A program made the position numbers and the translations under genes. DNA of 64,000 nt from Natronobacterium haloterrestre (lineage in GTDB: Archaea > Halobacteriota > Halobacteria > Halobacteriales > Natrialbaceae), in NCBI RefSeq assembly GCF_900112205.1, contig NZ_FOKW01000009.1, positions 1 to 64,000 of the forward strand, in the 5' to 3' direction. How positions within the stretch are numbered: the first letter of the stretch is position 1; the number at the start of each line of letters is the position of its first letter. Under the pieces are notes generated by a model. The model was given only the letters and a program-made list of their open reading frames with translations, had not been told where the DNA came from and searched no databases. Shown piece after piece: positions 1 through 9,807 of the stretch.

Positions 1-82
1 CGGTGTACACAGCTGTCGCCTCCTCATTCCTTCCGAAAAGTACCACCGATAAGCCGCCGCAGTCATGCGATTCTTGGCTTAG

Positions 83-175
83 CTAAAGACGGATGCTGAT
101 GAGGGTCAGCCCGAGCGCCAGGGCGAACACCGTCATCTGCATCATCATCAGGAGCGCTTCGGCGACTACCTCCAT
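83..175 (-). CDS. tiny hydrophobic protein, possibly a truncated DUF7521-like membrane protein
   Basis: A 30-codon ORF starts with ATG just downstream of, and on the same strand as, the winged-helix regulator at 234-584. It encodes one hydrophobic helix (key stretch TVFALALGLTLISI) and stops at TAG. In other haloarchaea a similar regulator is often followed by a short multi-helix membrane protein (DUF7521). The helix would suit its start, but that family is about three times longer. This copy is therefore either a genuine one-helix protein or a frameshifted remnant. The next 80 bases in another frame read like a Tyr/Arg-rich loop, which hints at a frameshift, but the window ends before this can be settled. 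Confidence 0.3.
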   Translation of the reverse strand: MEVVAEALLMMMQMTVFALALGLTLISIRL

Positions 176-233
176 CGGCGCTCACCGGCCCGGCGGACCC
201 GTCGGGAGAACGCGGAATCGTTTCCCGCCATCG

Positions 234-584
234 TTATTGCACGCCCAGGTCGTCCCAGAGTCGGCTGAACCGATCCGGCAGGTTCTCCTCGCGGAAGATG
301 CGGACGTCGTACTCGTCGTCTTCGAGGGAGATGACCGTGCTGTTGAAGTTACAGGTGTACTCCTTGTAGTGGTTCCCGTCGTCGGCCACGAGAGTTCGAT
401 CCTTGATCAGGTCGTTCTCCTCGAGCAGGTCGAGACGACGGTAGATCGTCGGCTGGGAGAGATCGAGCCGCTCCGCGAGTTCTTTTGCCGAGCCGGGTTC
501 TCGGCTAATCGACGCGAGAACGGTGCGTGCGTGTTCGTCCCCGATCGTATCGAGTATTTCTTCGATGGAGGACTCATCATCCAT
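234..584 (-). CDS. winged helix-turn-helix transcriptional regulator
   Basis: 116 aa, ArsR-like winged HTH. The N-terminal half reads as helix, helix, recognition helix (SAKELAERLDLSQPTIYRRL, about residues 32-51), followed by a wing-like segment (LLEENDLIKDRT). The C-terminal third is acidic and probably mediates dimerisation. It has no cysteine metal site, so metal sensing is not suggested. The start is the ATG at 584, with AT-rich promoter-like sequence just upstream. It is followed on the same strand by a tiny hydrophobic ORF, a pairing common in haloarchaea. The target is unknown. Confidence 0.85.
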   Translation of the reverse strand: MDDESSIEEILDTIGDEHARTVLASISREPGSAKELAERLDLSQPTIYRRLDLLEENDLIKDRTLVADDGNHYKEYTCNFNSTVISLEDDEYDVRIFREENLPDRFSRLWDDLGVQ

Positions 585-764
585 GTCTCGTTATTAGAAA
601 CATTCACAGCAAAAACTTTCCGAGTCGTCCAGGGCGTTTACATGTCAGTCAGTCCGTAATAGTATTTATACTATGACACTATCGGAGAAGAATCAAGTCG
701 GGTGTTTTCAGCTCGTGAGAAAGCCTATATATACCGCTTTTCCTGTCCCGAAGCTGCTGACCAC

Positions 765-772
765 GATATATC
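765..772 (+). promoter_or_regulatory. TATA box for the zinc beta-ribbon gene
   Basis: GATATATC is centred about 27 nt before the ATG at 796, as expected for a leaderless haloarchaeal transcript. A second AT-rich box (CTATATATAC, about 724-733) lies 40 nt further upstream. Confidence 0.5.
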
Positions 773-795
773 ATGCAAGGGTGTGATATCGAGAT

Positions 796-996
796 ATGGC
801 AACGACTGATGGCGTATCAAATGGGATGACCGAACCGTGTGAAGTGTGTGGCACAGACACGTTGCACGAGGTCTCGGTCCAGCTCGTAACCGAAGGTGGC
901 AGCGGCGACAACGCACAGTACTCTCGCGAACCATACCGCGTCCGGGAGTGCCAGCGGTGTGGCAACAGGGAGAGTCAGCGAATGAACAACGCCTGA
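796..996 (+). CDS. small putative zinc beta-ribbon protein (DUF7835-like)
   Basis: 66 aa with two CxxC knuckles, CEVCG near residue 15 and CQRCG near residue 52, which would bind one zinc ion. Between them lies a short acidic beta region and a conserved-looking SREPYR segment. This arrangement matches the haloarchaeal DUF7835 family from memory. No enzymatic residues are visible, so a nucleic-acid or protein contact role is possible but unproven. It stands alone, and its TATA position implies a leaderless mRNA. Confidence 0.75.
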   Translation: MATTDGVSNGMTEPCEVCGTDTLHEVSVQLVTEGGSGDNAQYSREPYRVRECQRCGNRESQRMNNA

Positions 997-1242
997 TCGG
1001 TATACCCCCATCCACTCGGACGGTTTACTGTCCGTCAGTTCCGGCGCAACCGCGACCAGGGCGGGGGTTGCGCCGGTCCATCGGGACAGGGATCCGTATC
1101 AGAGGGTCGCGGCGAGGCGACGACCGGGCGGGAAGTGGCGGGACGACGGGAGCGATACCGAGACCGTCCGTGCGTGTTTTCGATCCGAGTTCTCGAAGCG
1201 TCTCCGGTAGCTACTTGAGTCGACCGCGCAACCGACACGACT

Positions 1243-1953
1243 ATGGGCGGACGCGGGCCGAAACGAGAACTCGCGGAGAAGATCGCCGGGGAGATCACGC
1301 TGAGCGACGACCCCGGCGCGACTTTGCGAAAGTGGCGAACCGACTTCGACGTTTCCCAGACGGACCTGGCCGGGGAACTGGACGTCTCCTCGTCGGTCAT
1401 CTCCGACTACGAGAGCGGCCGGCGCGAGAGCCCGGGGATCGGCGTCGTCGGTCGCCTCGTCGAGGGACTACTCGCCATCGACGAGCGCCGCGGCGGGGAC
1501 CGCATCCGACAGTACGGGCGGGTCCTTTCCGCGGGGTTCGACAGCGACGTCGTTCACGACCTGCGGGAGTACGCGACGTCGATCCCCCTCGAGTCGCTGT
1601 ACGAGGACATCGGGGCGACGGAGGTCACGGCCGGTAACACGGATCGTGTCAGCGGTCACACCGTCATCGACAGCATCGAGGCGATCACGCGACTTTCCAG
1701 CGAGGAGTTCTTCCGCCTCTACGGACAGAGTACGAACCGTGTGCTCGTCTTCACGGGCGTGACCCGCGGGGAGTCGCCGCTGGTCGCCCTGCGAGTCGTC
1801 AATCCGACCCCGAACGCGGTGGTGTTACACGGGATCGACGAGGACGACCTGTGGGACCACGCGGTCGACCTGGCGCGCATCGACGGCTACGCGCTTGCCG
1901 TGACCGACGCGCCGCTCGAGGACGTGCTGGATCGACTGGTCACGCTCGAGTAG
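1243..1953 (+). CDS. HTH (XRE/Cro-type) transcriptional regulator, COG1709-like
   Basis: 236 aa. Residues about 27-60 form a Cro/CI-type HTH (VSQTDLAGELDVSSSVISDY, then ESGRR). It is preceded by a conserved archaeal N-terminus (KRELAEKIAGEI, SDDPGATLRKWR) recognised from the COG1709 predicted regulators. The rest (about 90-236) is an alpha/beta domain ending in a helix-rich acidic tail and may sense a ligand. It is monocistronic, with 246 nt of non-coding sequence upstream. The regulated genes are unknown. Confidence 0.8.
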   Translation: MGGRGPKRELAEKIAGEITLSDDPGATLRKWRTDFDVSQTDLAGELDVSSSVISDYESGRRESPGIGVVGRLVEGLLAIDERRGGDRIRQYGRVLSAGFDSDVVHDLREYATSIPLESLYEDIGATEVTAGNTDRVSGHTVIDSIEAITRLSSEEFFRLYGQSTNRVLVFTGVTRGESPLVALRVVNPTPNAVVLHGIDEDDLWDHAVDLARIDGYALAVTDAPLEDVLDRLVTLE

Positions 1954-2044
1954 CGGCAGTCCCGGACAAACACTGGCATGGGACGGACACGGGATCGCCA
2001 ACGATGAGAGCGGCGATGGTGTCAACGATGGCGGGTGATCGGCG

Positions 2045-2386
2045 ATGAGCCCCCCGAAACTGCGGACGAGCGAGCGGCGCACGCTTCTTTTGACCACTGC
2101 GTACATGGGCTCGCTGGCGGTAGTCTATGCGATCGACGACTCGAAGCTCTGGTTGCTCTGGGCGGCCGTCGCCGTGGCCTTCGCGGGAGGGGTACTGGTC
2201 CATTCCAACCGATCGTCCACGGCGGACGAATCCGGGGCGGATTCCGCTCGAGGGGAGTCGGGAACGAGCGACGATGGTGTCGGAGACGGGGGGCCCGGAT
2301 CGGGAGCGGAATCGGAAGCGGAATCGGAAGCGGAAGCCGAGACAGAATCGAGGTCGCGGTCGACCTCCGAACCCGACCGCCGATAA
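2045..2386 (+). CDS. small two-helix membrane protein with Ser/Glu-rich tail
   Basis: 113 aa. Residues about 12-30 and 34-52 are two hydrophobic helices (TLLLTTAYMGSLAVVYAI and LWLLWAAVAVAFAGGVLV). They are followed by a 60-residue disordered tail rich in Ser, Glu, Asp and Gly that includes ESEAESEAEAE, encoded by a short DNA repeat. No family was recognised. The stop lies 6 nt from the convergent GIDE-like gene. Confidence 0.65.
   Translation: MSPPKLRTSERRTLLLTTAYMGSLAVVYAIDDSKLWLLWAAVAVAFAGGVLVHSNRSSTADESGADSARGESGTSDDGVGDGGPGSGAESEAESEAEAETESRSRSTSEPDRR
2315..2343 (+). repeat. 12-bp tandem repeat inside a coding region
   Basis: GAATCGGAAGCG is repeated in tandem, with a degenerate final copy, and encodes the Glu-Ser-Glu-Ala part of the acidic tail of the small membrane protein. 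The array would be prone to replication slippage that changes tail length in frame. Confidence 0.6.
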
Positions 2387-2392
2387 CCCGTC

Positions 2393-3508
2393 TCAGAACA
2401 GCCACCACCCGTGCCCAGCCAGCCCGAACAGGAGCCACAGTCCAATCACACCCGTCACCGTAGCTCCGAAGGCACAGCCGGCGATCGTCCGCCGGAAGTG
2501 ACGGTCGACGGCGCGGTCACGCCCCGGTGCGACGACGAACTCCGGCATCGACGGGGCGTCCGTTATCGTGGCCCCGTCGCGTGCAACGCCGACCACCGTC
2601 ACCTCGTCACCTGGCTCGAGTACCGACTCGTGGTAGATGGCCGCGTCGTCGGCCTCGGGGTCGGCATCGGTCCCGAGAAGCCGGGTCGCGAGCGGCTCCG
2701 GCGGGGTCGCGTCGGCTGGGACGGGGACGGACGCCGACCGCTCGAGGCGGACCGTCGCTCCTTCGGGATCGACCGCGATGCGCCCGGTCTCGTCGCGCAC
2801 GGCGAAGGGGACCCGGCGTTCGTCGACGCGCTCGGTGTGGTCGACGAGCAGCGATCCGAGGTCCGCGAAGCCGGTCTTCGTTCCCTGGTCGGCGTCCCCC
2901 GTCGGCGATTCCATCGGCAGCCGCTCGTCCTCGACGACTCGAGTCGCGTCCAGTCGGTACTGGACCGCCTCGGTCCCGCTCACCGGGGCCTCGAGAGTCC
3001 CCTCGATCGGGGTGACCTCCCCCTCGACGCGGACCGGGCCCGACTCGGCCTCGACGCCGTCTGCCTCGACAGGCCGGCTCCGTCGGACGGCGAGATACGA
3101 CCGGACGTTGGTCCCCGCACCCGCGAGGAGGTAACAGCCGGTCCCGACGAGGAGCCCGCCGGCGACGATGACGCCCAGCGCGGTTCGACTCCGTCCGAAC
3201 GGGTTCCCGGGGCCGACGGGGTATCGCCCGAGAGCGAAGGGGAGCCACGTCAGCAGGGTCGCGACCCCCATCGCGACCGCGTAGAGGCGGGGGTCGAGGT
3301 CGACCCGCCGGTCGAGCCAGTCGAGGCCCGTCTGGGCGTCGTCGTTCCAGACGGCCAGTCCGACGACGAGCAGCCAGACGTGTGCCAAAAGCGCCAGCAC
3401 GGCGAGATCGAGGCCGGTGATCGCGTCGGTGGCGGCCGCCGTTGCTGTTGCGGGCCTGAGCGACGACGTCGTCGACGCAACTGCAACGACCATCGAAACG
3501 GATCGCAA
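2393..3508 (-). CDS. GIDE/MUL1-like membrane protein
   Basis: 371 aa. Three to four hydrophobic helices lie in the N-terminal 130 residues (LAVLALLAHVWLLVVGLAVW, LYAVAMGVATLLTWLPFAL, ALGVIVAGGLLVGTGCYLLA) and one lies at the C-terminus. The central soluble region resembles the GIDE domain (VEGEVTPIEGTLEAPVSG, then VQYRL). In eukaryotes that domain sits between the helices of a mitochondrial ubiquitin ligase; archaeal homologues lack the RING finger, as here. The function in archaea is not established. The true start could be internal because the first 25 residues look non-native. Confidence 0.6.
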   Translation of the reverse strand: MRSVSMVVAVASTTSSLRPATATAAATDAITGLDLAVLALLAHVWLLVVGLAVWNDDAQTGLDWLDRRVDLDPRLYAVAMGVATLLTWLPFALGRYPVGPGNPFGRSRTALGVIVAGGLLVGTGCYLLAGAGTNVRSYLAVRRSRPVEADGVEAESGPVRVEGEVTPIEGTLEAPVSGTEAVQYRLDATRVVEDERLPMESPTGDADQGTKTGFADLGSLLVDHTERVDERRVPFAVRDETGRIAVDPEGATVRLERSASVPVPADATPPEPLATRLLGTDADPEADDAAIYHESVLEPGDEVTVVGVARDGATITDAPSMPEFVVAPGRDRAVDRHFRRTIAGCAFGATVTGVIGLWLLFGLAGHGWWLF

Positions 3509-3534
3509 GCGGAAACGGGAGCCGGACGGCCCGA

Positions 3535-3918
3535 TCAGGCGATCTGGTCCTCGTACTCGTCGGCGGACAACAGGGCCTCGAGTTCGTCCGCGTCGTCGGC
3601 TTCGATCTCGAGCATCCAGCCGTCGCCGAACGGGTCCTCGTTGACGAGTTCGGGGGCGTCGAACAGGTCCTCGTTGATCGAGACGACCTCACCGCTGACC
3701 GGCGCGTAGAGGTCCGATACCGCCTTGATCGATTCGATGACGCCGAACTCCTCCTCCTGGGCGAGGTCGTCGCCCTCGTCGGGGAGTTCGACGAAGACCA
3801 CGTCGCCGAGTTCGTCCTGTGCGAAGTCGGAGATGCCGACACGGACGACGCCGTCGGTTTCTTCGGCCCACTCGTGCGATTCCAGGTACCGCCTGTCGTC
3901 GGGTACGTCGAAGCTCAT
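3535..3918 (-). CDS. gcvH: glycine cleavage system H protein
   Basis: 127 aa, the usual length. GcvH is the lipoyl-carrying shuttle of glycine decarboxylation. It accepts the aminomethyl group from the P protein and presents it to GcvT. The lipoylation site is the lysine in [15 protein letters not shown] (about residue 62). The fold signatures SHEWA near the start and [13 protein letters not shown] before the lysine are intact. It lies 5 nt downstream of gcvT in the same operon. The P-protein genes are not in this window. Confidence 0.96.
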   Translation of the reverse strand: MSFDVPDDRRYLESHEWAEETDGVVRVGISDFAQDELGDVVFVELPDEGDDLAQEEEFGVIESIKAVSDLYAPVSGEVVSINEDLFDAPELVNEDPFGDGWMLEIEADDADELEALLSADEYEDQIA

Positions 3919-3923
3919 TGTGC

Positions 3924-5036
3924 TTATGCAGTATCGATGAAGGGTGTGGTTTCAACTCTTGCCTTTTTCGACCGGCCGCGGACGACGACCTGCAGGGTCG
4001 TTCCGGGATCCGAGTACTCGACTGGAACGTACGCGAAGCCGATCGCCTGCTCCAGCGTCGGGCTCATCGTGCCGCTCGTGACCGTGCCGATCACGCGGCT
4101 GTCGGTGTTCGTCACGTCGTAGCCGTGCCGGGGGACGCCACGGTCGATCAACTGGAAGCCGACGAGTTTCTCCTCGACGCCCTCTTCTTTGACCTCCGCG
4201 AGGGCGTCGCGGCCGACGAACTCTGTCTCGAGGTCGACGGTGAAGCCGATGCCGGCCTCGTAGGGGTTGCGCGGGTCGTCCTCGTGATCGAAGTCCTGTC
4301 CGGCAAGCAGGAGGCCCGCCTCGATCCGGAGCGTATCCCGGGCGCCGAGCCCGCAGGGCTGGCAGTCGAACAGCGACCAGATGTGTTCGGCCTCGGTCCA
4401 GGGGACGATCAGTTCGAACCCGTCCTCGCCGGTGTAGCCGGTGCGAGCCGTCCAGCAGTCGATGCCGTCGATCGTCGCGTACTGGGCTTCGAACCGGGAG
4501 AGATCGGTGACCGACTCGTCGGTCTCCGCCTCGACCAGATCGGGGGCCGACGGCCCCTGGACCGCGAACATCGCGTACTCGTCGGTCCGGTTGTCGACGG
4601 TCGCCTCGAGGTCGAGGTCGTTCCGGTAGCTGATCCAGCGTTCGTGGGTCTCCTCGTCGGTGCCCGCGTTGGGAACGAAGAGGTAGGTCGGCTCCCCGTC
4701 CTCGTCCGGGAGTCGATAGACGACGGTGTCGTCGATGATGATCCCGTCCTCGTCGGTGATGGCTGCGTACTGGGAGTCGCCGACGTCGAGTCGACTCACG
4801 TCGTTGGTCGTGAGCCGCTGCATCAGGGTCGTCGCGTCAGGGCCGCTGACGTGAATCTGACCCATGTGAGAGACGTCGAAGATGCCGGCGTCACCGCGGA
4901 CGGCCTCGTGTTCCGTCTGGATCGAATCGAACTCGACCGGCATGTCCCAGCCGCCAAACTCCGTGAACTTCGCTCCGCGCTCGTCGTGGATCCCACGTAA
5001 CGGCGGCGTCTGAAGCGGCATACTTGAGGCTGACAT
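3924..5036 (-). CDS. gcvT: aminomethyltransferase (glycine cleavage T protein)
   Basis: 370 aa. GcvT releases ammonia from the aminomethyl-lipoyl-H protein and transfers the one-carbon unit to tetrahydrofolate. Diagnostic blocks are present: [10 protein letters not shown] and [13 protein letters not shown] at the N-terminus, [11 protein letters not shown] in the middle, and [13 protein letters not shown] toward the C-terminal third. The start at 5036 gives [13 protein letters not shown]; the second Met, five residues in, is an alternative start. It is the first gene of the gcvT-gcvH pair. Confidence 0.96.
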   Translation of the reverse strand: MSASSMPLQTPPLRGIHDERGAKFTEFGGWDMPVEFDSIQTEHEAVRGDAGIFDVSHMGQIHVSGPDATTLMQRLTTNDVSRLDVGDSQYAAITDEDGIIIDDTVVYRLPDEDGEPTYLFVPNAGTDEETHERWISYRNDLDLEATVDNRTDEYAMFAVQGPSAPDLVEAETDESVTDLSRFEAQYATIDGIDCWTARTGYTGEDGFELIVPWTEAEHIWSLFDCQPCGLGARDTLRIEAGLLLAGQDFDHEDDPRNPYEAGIGFTVDLETEFVGRDALAEVKEEGVEEKLVGFQLIDRGVPRHGYDVTNTDSRVIGTVTSGTMSPTLEQAIGFAYVPVEYSDPGTTLQVVVRGRSKKARVETTPFIDTA

Positions 5037-5177
5037 TCCGGGGATAGTAATGTCTTTCCGTCGGCCGAATCGCTCCGACAGTCGTGCTGCGGGACGGAAT
5101 TGCCCGCCTCCGGTGGGTGAGGTCTCCCGCGGTCGAAGAAAGAAGGGTGCTCGAGCGCAGTCGATGTCGTGGGGCGT

Positions 5178-6764
5178 TTAGCTACTGTACTCCGTGAACG
5201 TCAGGGTGTACTCCCCGCTGCCGCTGTAGGAGTCGACCAGAACGTGGAGGTCCGTCGACGTATCGGGGTCCTCGATGACGATCTCCTCGTCGCTTCCCCA
5301 GGTGTAGGAGATGTGGTCGTAGTCGGAGGTCGTCGGGCACTGGTCGCGCTCGTTGGCGTAGAGGTCGAACGTCGCGTCGCTCGGCCCCTGCAGGTCGATG
5401 ACGATCTGGCGCGGATCGTCGAACTCCCAGCTATAGGACCAGCAGTCGCTGTCCCAGTAGCCGGCGAGCGAGTCCGTGATGGTGCTCGTAGCGGTGTCGT
5501 CGCCGCCATCACCGTCGTCGCCATCGTCGCCGTCGCCCGGATCGGTGTTGACCGCGTTGTTCGCGTCCACGCGACCGTACCCCTGTTCGTCCGACGAGAG
5601 GCCGACGTCGACGGCGGTGTTCTGCAGGTGGTCGCGCAGTTGCTCGTTCGTGAGGTTCGTGTGGGCCGACAGGGTCAGCCCCGCGACGCCCGCCGCGACC
5701 GGTGACGCCATCGATGTCCCGGAGAACTCGTCGTAGTCGTCCCAGTTGACCGTCGAGAGGACGTTGCTACCCGGGGCGGCGAGTTCGATCTCCGGTCCGA
5801 CGTTCGAGAAGTTCGAGAGGTTCTCGTTCTCGTCGAGCGAGGAGACCGCGACGACGGTGTCGTACGCCGCGGGGTACGAGACGCTGCCCCCGTAGTCGTT
5901 GCCGGCCGCCGCCACCAGCAGCGCCCCCTCGTCGTAGGCGTACTGGCAGGCGTTGTCCATCGTGCTCGAGTAGCCGCCACCGCCCAGGGACATGTTGATG
6001 ACCTCGGCCCCCTGGTCGGCCGACCACTGGATCGCGTCCGCGATGTCCGACAGCGACCCGCCGCCGCTCTCGTCGAGCGCGCGCGCACTCAGCAACGAAC
6101 AGTTCGAGATACCTGCGTGGCCGGTTCCGTTGTCCGTGCCGCCCCCGGCGATCCCGCCGACGTGCGTCCCGTGGTTCTCGTCCTGGGTCACCGGGTACGG
6201 GTCGCCGTCGTTGTCGGCGAAGTCGTACCCGTAGTTCGAGACGCTGCCATCCATGCTCCCCTCGAGGTTGGGGTGGTCGTACTGGATCCCCTGGTCGACG
6301 ATCGAAATCGTCACGTCGGAGTCACCCAGTGTGGTGTCCCACGCGCCTTCACAGTTGACCTGCTGGGGGGCGTACTGGTCGCCGTAGAGGGGATCGTTCG
6401 GCGTGTAGAACGCCTTGACCGTCGCGTTGTCTTCGGCGTACTCGACGTCGCGGTCCTCGAGGACGTTCTCCTTGAATTTCTTTTTCGCCCGGTCGGCGGC
6501 CTTTTCGGGGAACTCGACCGCGACGTAGCCGAGCGTTTCGTTCTCGTGGACGATCTTGGCGTTGCTGGGGATTTTCGTCTCGACCGTCCCCCGGAGATCG
6601 GAGACCGAATCGTCGAGGCCGACGAGGATTTCGTTTTTCTTCGGGCCCGGTTTACGACCCGGCGTCGCGCCGGTAACGCCGCTGAACCCGAGGAACGCGC
6701 CCAGCGCGCCGGTCGCTTTCAGTACTGATCGTCGATCGAACGTTGGATTGTCATCACCTGTCAT
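5178..6764 (-). CDS. Tat-exported subtilisin-like serine protease (halolysin type)
   Basis: 528 aa, peptidase family S8. A twin-arginine signal begins at residues 11-12 ([19 protein letters not shown]). An inhibitor-I9-like propeptide spans about 45-118. The catalytic domain runs from about 130 to 400, with the triad Asp157 ([12 protein letters not shown]), His198 (ENHGTHVGG) and Ser351 (SGTSMASP), plus the oxyanion Asn289 (AAAGND). An Asp/Gly linker (about 408-420) leads to a C-terminal pre-peptidase (PPC-like) beta domain ending in [10 protein letters not shown]. It is a close paralogue of the next gene upstream. It probably degrades proteins outside the cell. Confidence 0.93.
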   Translation of the reverse strand: MTGDDNPTFDRRSVLKATGALGAFLGFSGVTGATPGRKPGPKKNEILVGLDDSVSDLRGTVETKIPSNAKIVHENETLGYVAVEFPEKAADRAKKKFKENVLEDRDVEYAEDNATVKAFYTPNDPLYGDQYAPQQVNCEGAWDTTLGDSDVTISIVDQGIQYDHPNLEGSMDGSVSNYGYDFADNDGDPYPVTQDENHGTHVGGIAGGGTDNGTGHAGISNCSLLSARALDESGGGSLSDIADAIQWSADQGAEVINMSLGGGGYSSTMDNACQYAYDEGALLVAAAGNDYGGSVSYPAAYDTVVAVSSLDENENLSNFSNVGPEIELAAPGSNVLSTVNWDDYDEFSGTSMASPVAAGVAGLTLSAHTNLTNEQLRDHLQNTAVDVGLSSDEQGYGRVDANNAVNTDPGDGDDGDDGDGGDDTATSTITDSLAGYWDSDCWSYSWEFDDPRQIVIDLQGPSDATFDLYANERDQCPTTSDYDHISYTWGSDEEIVIEDPDTSTDLHVLVDSYSGSGEYTLTFTEYSS

Positions 6765-7033
6765 GGTGTGATGTCACGAACGATGAATGTATATTAAAAC
6801 GTTGTGAAACGGCAAGAAATTTAATACGATATTGATAGGATCATATCAGTAACACCGGAAAGTAGTTTTCAGCCATTTTCACTGGAGATTGTGGAAAGTT
6901 GTTACCACTAGTAACTGAATTGAACTCGACCACCGTTGTTTCGGACCCTCAGCCGAAGGGGCGGCCGAAACGGTGGCGATCGGAAAACCGCGGACCGGAG
7001 TCGGGGTGGACCGCTACTCCACGGGGAAGTCGG

Positions 7034-8992
7034 TTATCGGCCTCGCTCCTCGACGGTTAGCTCGTACTCGCCGGACCCACTGTTGGCGTGAACCTGCAAC
7101 CGCAGTTCCTCGTCGCCCTCGAGGTCGACGGTAATCGACTCGTCGCTCTCGGAGCTATCGCTCGACTCGTCGTAGTCCCATCGCGAGGGCGAACGCCCAT
7201 CGAGCGTGACGTAGAGGTCGAAGTCGGCCCCGTCGGGGCCGTCGAGCGCGACCGTCGCCGAGCACGGATCGGCGGTTCGCAGCGAGTAGGTGTAGCTGTC
7301 GGTGCCGCCCCACCAGCGACCGGAGAGGGATCCTTCCGCGCTTGCGGTGACGGTTTCGTCGCCACACTGGGGCTCGCCGTCGTCGTCCTCCCAGTCGCCG
7401 ACCCCCTCGAGATCGCGCAGGTCGAACGCGTGGCCGTTGACGACCGCCGTCAGGTTCACGTTCGTCTCGACGTCGGTCACGGCCCCGGTGATGTGGAAGT
7501 CGTCGACATAGCCGCCGAGGTACCCCTCGACTACGAACTCCTCGCCGTCGGTCGTCACGATGTCGCGGTACGGGTCGTCGGAGTCGGTGTTGGCGTTCTC
7601 GCCGGGCTCGGCGGTTCCGCGGCCTGCGATCCGGTACTCGGCGACCCGGTCGAGCGACCCGCCCTCGAGTTCGACGTGGTTCGACTCGTCGTCGTTCCAG
7701 ACATCGTCGATCCCGGGGTTCTCGGTGTCGTCTTCTTCGTCATCGTCGCCACCGTCATCGGGGTTCTCGGGCTCGTAGCCGTCCGGCACCGTGTTCACTG
7801 CGGCGTCGGCGTCGACGCGACCGTACCCCTGTGCGGCGGCGGAAAGGCCGACGTCGGTCGCCGTCTGCCGGAGGTGATCCCGGAGCGTCTCGACGTCCAG
7901 GTCCGGATATTCGGACAGTACGAGGCCGGCCACGCCGGCCACGATCGGCGAGGCGATCGACGTCCCCGACGCGCGCGTGTAGCCGTCGTTGAGAGTCGTC
8001 GTGACGATGCTCGTTCCGGGTGCGGCGAGTTCGATCTCGGACCCGCGGTTGGAGAACGACGCCAGCCGATCGTAGGAATCGAGCGCGGAGACGGCGATCA
8101 CGGAGTCGTACACCGCCGGATACGCGACGCTCCCGCCGGAGTTACCCGCAGCCGCGACGAGCAGACAACCCTGGTCGTAGGCGTACTGGCAGGCGTTCCG
8201 GAGCGTGTACCAGTCGCTCGAGCTCCCCAGCGAGAGGTTGATGACGTCGACGCCCTGGTCGGCCGACCACTGGACGGCGTCGGCGATGTCCGCAAGCGAG
8301 CCGGTGCCGCTGGCATCGAGCGCGCGGGCGCTCAGCATCGAACAGTTCGAGATCCCTGCGTGACCGGTCCCGTTGTCCGTCGCGCCGACTGCGGCCCCCG
8401 AGACCATCGTCCCGTGGGTCTCGCTCCCGCTTCTGGGATAGGGGTCGCTGCCGCCGCCGACGAATACCTCGCCGATCCGGTCGTCGACGTTTTCGGCCAG
8501 GTTCTCGTGGTCGTAAGCCGTTCCCGTGTCGACGATCGAGATCGTCACGTCCGAATCGCCGAGTGTCTCGGCCCAGGCACCCTCGCAGTTGACCTGCTGG
8601 GGCGCGTGCTGGGACCCGTAGTAGGGGTCGTTCGGCGCGGCGAACGACTCGATGGTCGCGTTCTCCTCGACGTACTCGATCTCGTCGACGGACGCGAGGG
8701 CGTCCTCGATCGCCGCTTTCGCCTCCTCGGGCGTGTTCTCCGGGAGTTCGATCGTCGCGTAGTGGATCGCCTCGTTGGTGTGAACCACCCGCCCGTCGAC
8801 GAGCGAGGAGTCGACCGCGCTCTCGACGTCGGAGACGTCCGGCGAGACGCCGACGAGCAGTTCGGTCGCTCCCGCGTCGGCTTCGTCGCCGTCGGCGGCC
8901 GCGACGCCGCTCGAGCCGAGAAACGCCCCTAGCGCGCCGGCAGCTTTGAGTACGGATCGTCGGTCGGAAGTGGGGGAATCGTCCGGTGGCAT
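7034..8992 (-). CDS. Tat-exported subtilisin-like serine protease with C-terminal extension
   Basis: 652 aa from the ATG at 8992, family S8. That start is chosen because it places the Tat motif RRSVLKAAGALGAF at residues 11-24. An upstream in-frame Met (9058) would add 22 residues from AT-rich promoter DNA. The triad is Asp155 (SIVDTGTAYDHE), His193 (ETHGTMVSG) and Ser345 (SGTSIASP), with oxyanion Asn284. After the catalytic domain come an acidic linker (about 405-425), an insert of roughly 110 residues absent from the neighbouring paralogue, and a PPC-like domain. It probably arose by tandem duplication with the 5178-6764 gene. Confidence 0.92.
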   Translation of the reverse strand: MPPDDSPTSDRRSVLKAAGALGAFLGSSGVAAADGDEADAGATELLVGVSPDVSDVESAVDSSLVDGRVVHTNEAIHYATIELPENTPEEAKAAIEDALASVDEIEYVEENATIESFAAPNDPYYGSQHAPQQVNCEGAWAETLGDSDVTISIVDTGTAYDHENLAENVDDRIGEVFVGGGSDPYPRSGSETHGTMVSGAAVGATDNGTGHAGISNCSMLSARALDASGTGSLADIADAVQWSADQGVDVINLSLGSSSDWYTLRNACQYAYDQGCLLVAAAGNSGGSVAYPAVYDSVIAVSALDSYDRLASFSNRGSEIELAAPGTSIVTTTLNDGYTRASGTSIASPIVAGVAGLVLSEYPDLDVETLRDHLRQTATDVGLSAAAQGYGRVDADAAVNTVPDGYEPENPDDGGDDDEEDDTENPGIDDVWNDDESNHVELEGGSLDRVAEYRIAGRGTAEPGENANTDSDDPYRDIVTTDGEEFVVEGYLGGYVDDFHITGAVTDVETNVNLTAVVNGHAFDLRDLEGVGDWEDDDGEPQCGDETVTASAEGSLSGRWWGGTDSYTYSLRTADPCSATVALDGPDGADFDLYVTLDGRSPSRWDYDESSDSSESDESITVDLEGDEELRLQVHANSGSGEYELTVEERGR

Positions 8993-9017
8993 CTGACGAC
9001 AGTCAGGTATCCCTGAA

Positions 9018-9028
9018 ATTATTAAAAA
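9018..9028 (-). promoter_or_regulatory. AT-rich promoter region of the second halolysin
   Basis: On the minus strand a TTTTTAATAAT-like box lies about 30 nt before the ATG at 8992, within a locally AT-rich stretch. The paralogue at 6764 has a similar TTTTAATATA box about 30 nt upstream (near 6791-6800). Confidence 0.4.
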
Positions 9029-9244
9029 CTTCGTCAACTCTGGGGAATTTATCCACACATATTTTCGTATTTAACTTGTTATTCATAACACTATTATCTT
9101 ATAAAGCAGGAACGAGTGAAGGTCTCGGTTTAGTACCCGTATACGGTCCGGGGAACTTCGAGCGCGTTTTCGACCGAGGGCGTCGGGGTCGACGGCTCGA
9201 GGCGTTTCGCTACACCTATCCCGCGGTCCCGACTACGGTCGGGC

Positions 9245-9718
9245 ATGTTCGAACGCGTTCGGGCCCGTCTGGCGCCCGATCACTCCCGCTCCCGCGAGCC
9301 GACGGTCGGGTTGTTCGTCGACGGCCCGAACGTCTTCCGTGACGAGTTCGACGTCGACCTGGACGACCTCCGCGAAGCAGTCGGCGACCTCGGCCGGGTC
9401 GGGGTGATCCGACTCTACCTCGACGAACACGCGACACCGGGACTGATCCAGGCCGCGGAGGCCCGCGGCTTCGAGGTGATCGTCACCAGCGGCGACGTCG
9501 ACGTCAAACTCGCCGTCGACGCGACCGCGCTTTCCGGCGACGGCACGATCGACCGCCTCGCGATCGCCTCCCGCGATACGGATTTCAAGCCCGTCCTCGA
9601 GCACGCCGGTGCGGTCGGCGTCGAGACGATCGCGATCGCACCCGGCGAGTACGGTCGCTCCGACGCGCTCCGGAACGCGGCCGACCAGGCCGTGACGATG
9701 GGGACCGACGGAGACTGA
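9245..9718 (+). CDS. NYN-domain (LabA/PIN-like) protein
   Basis: 157 aa, a PIN-like nuclease fold of the NYN family. Acidic metal-binding candidates appear in order: VGLFVDGPNVF (about residue 25), the Asp residues in GDVDVKLAVDATAL (about 80-90), and ASRDTDFKPVL (about 105). The family is thought to act on RNA in a metal-dependent way, but substrates in archaea are unknown. It is monocistronic. Confidence 0.85.
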   Translation: MFERVRARLAPDHSRSREPTVGLFVDGPNVFRDEFDVDLDDLREAVGDLGRVGVIRLYLDEHATPGLIQAAEARGFEVIVTSGDVDVKLAVDATALSGDGTIDRLAIASRDTDFKPVLEHAGAVGVETIAIAPGEYGRSDALRNAADQAVTMGTDGD

Positions 9719-9807
9719 CTGCACGGGTCGGATCGCTCGAGTCCGACCGAACTACACCGACTGCGACGCGGTCGAGTCTTTATACCTGCTCCTGTCGTTG
9801 AACGCGT

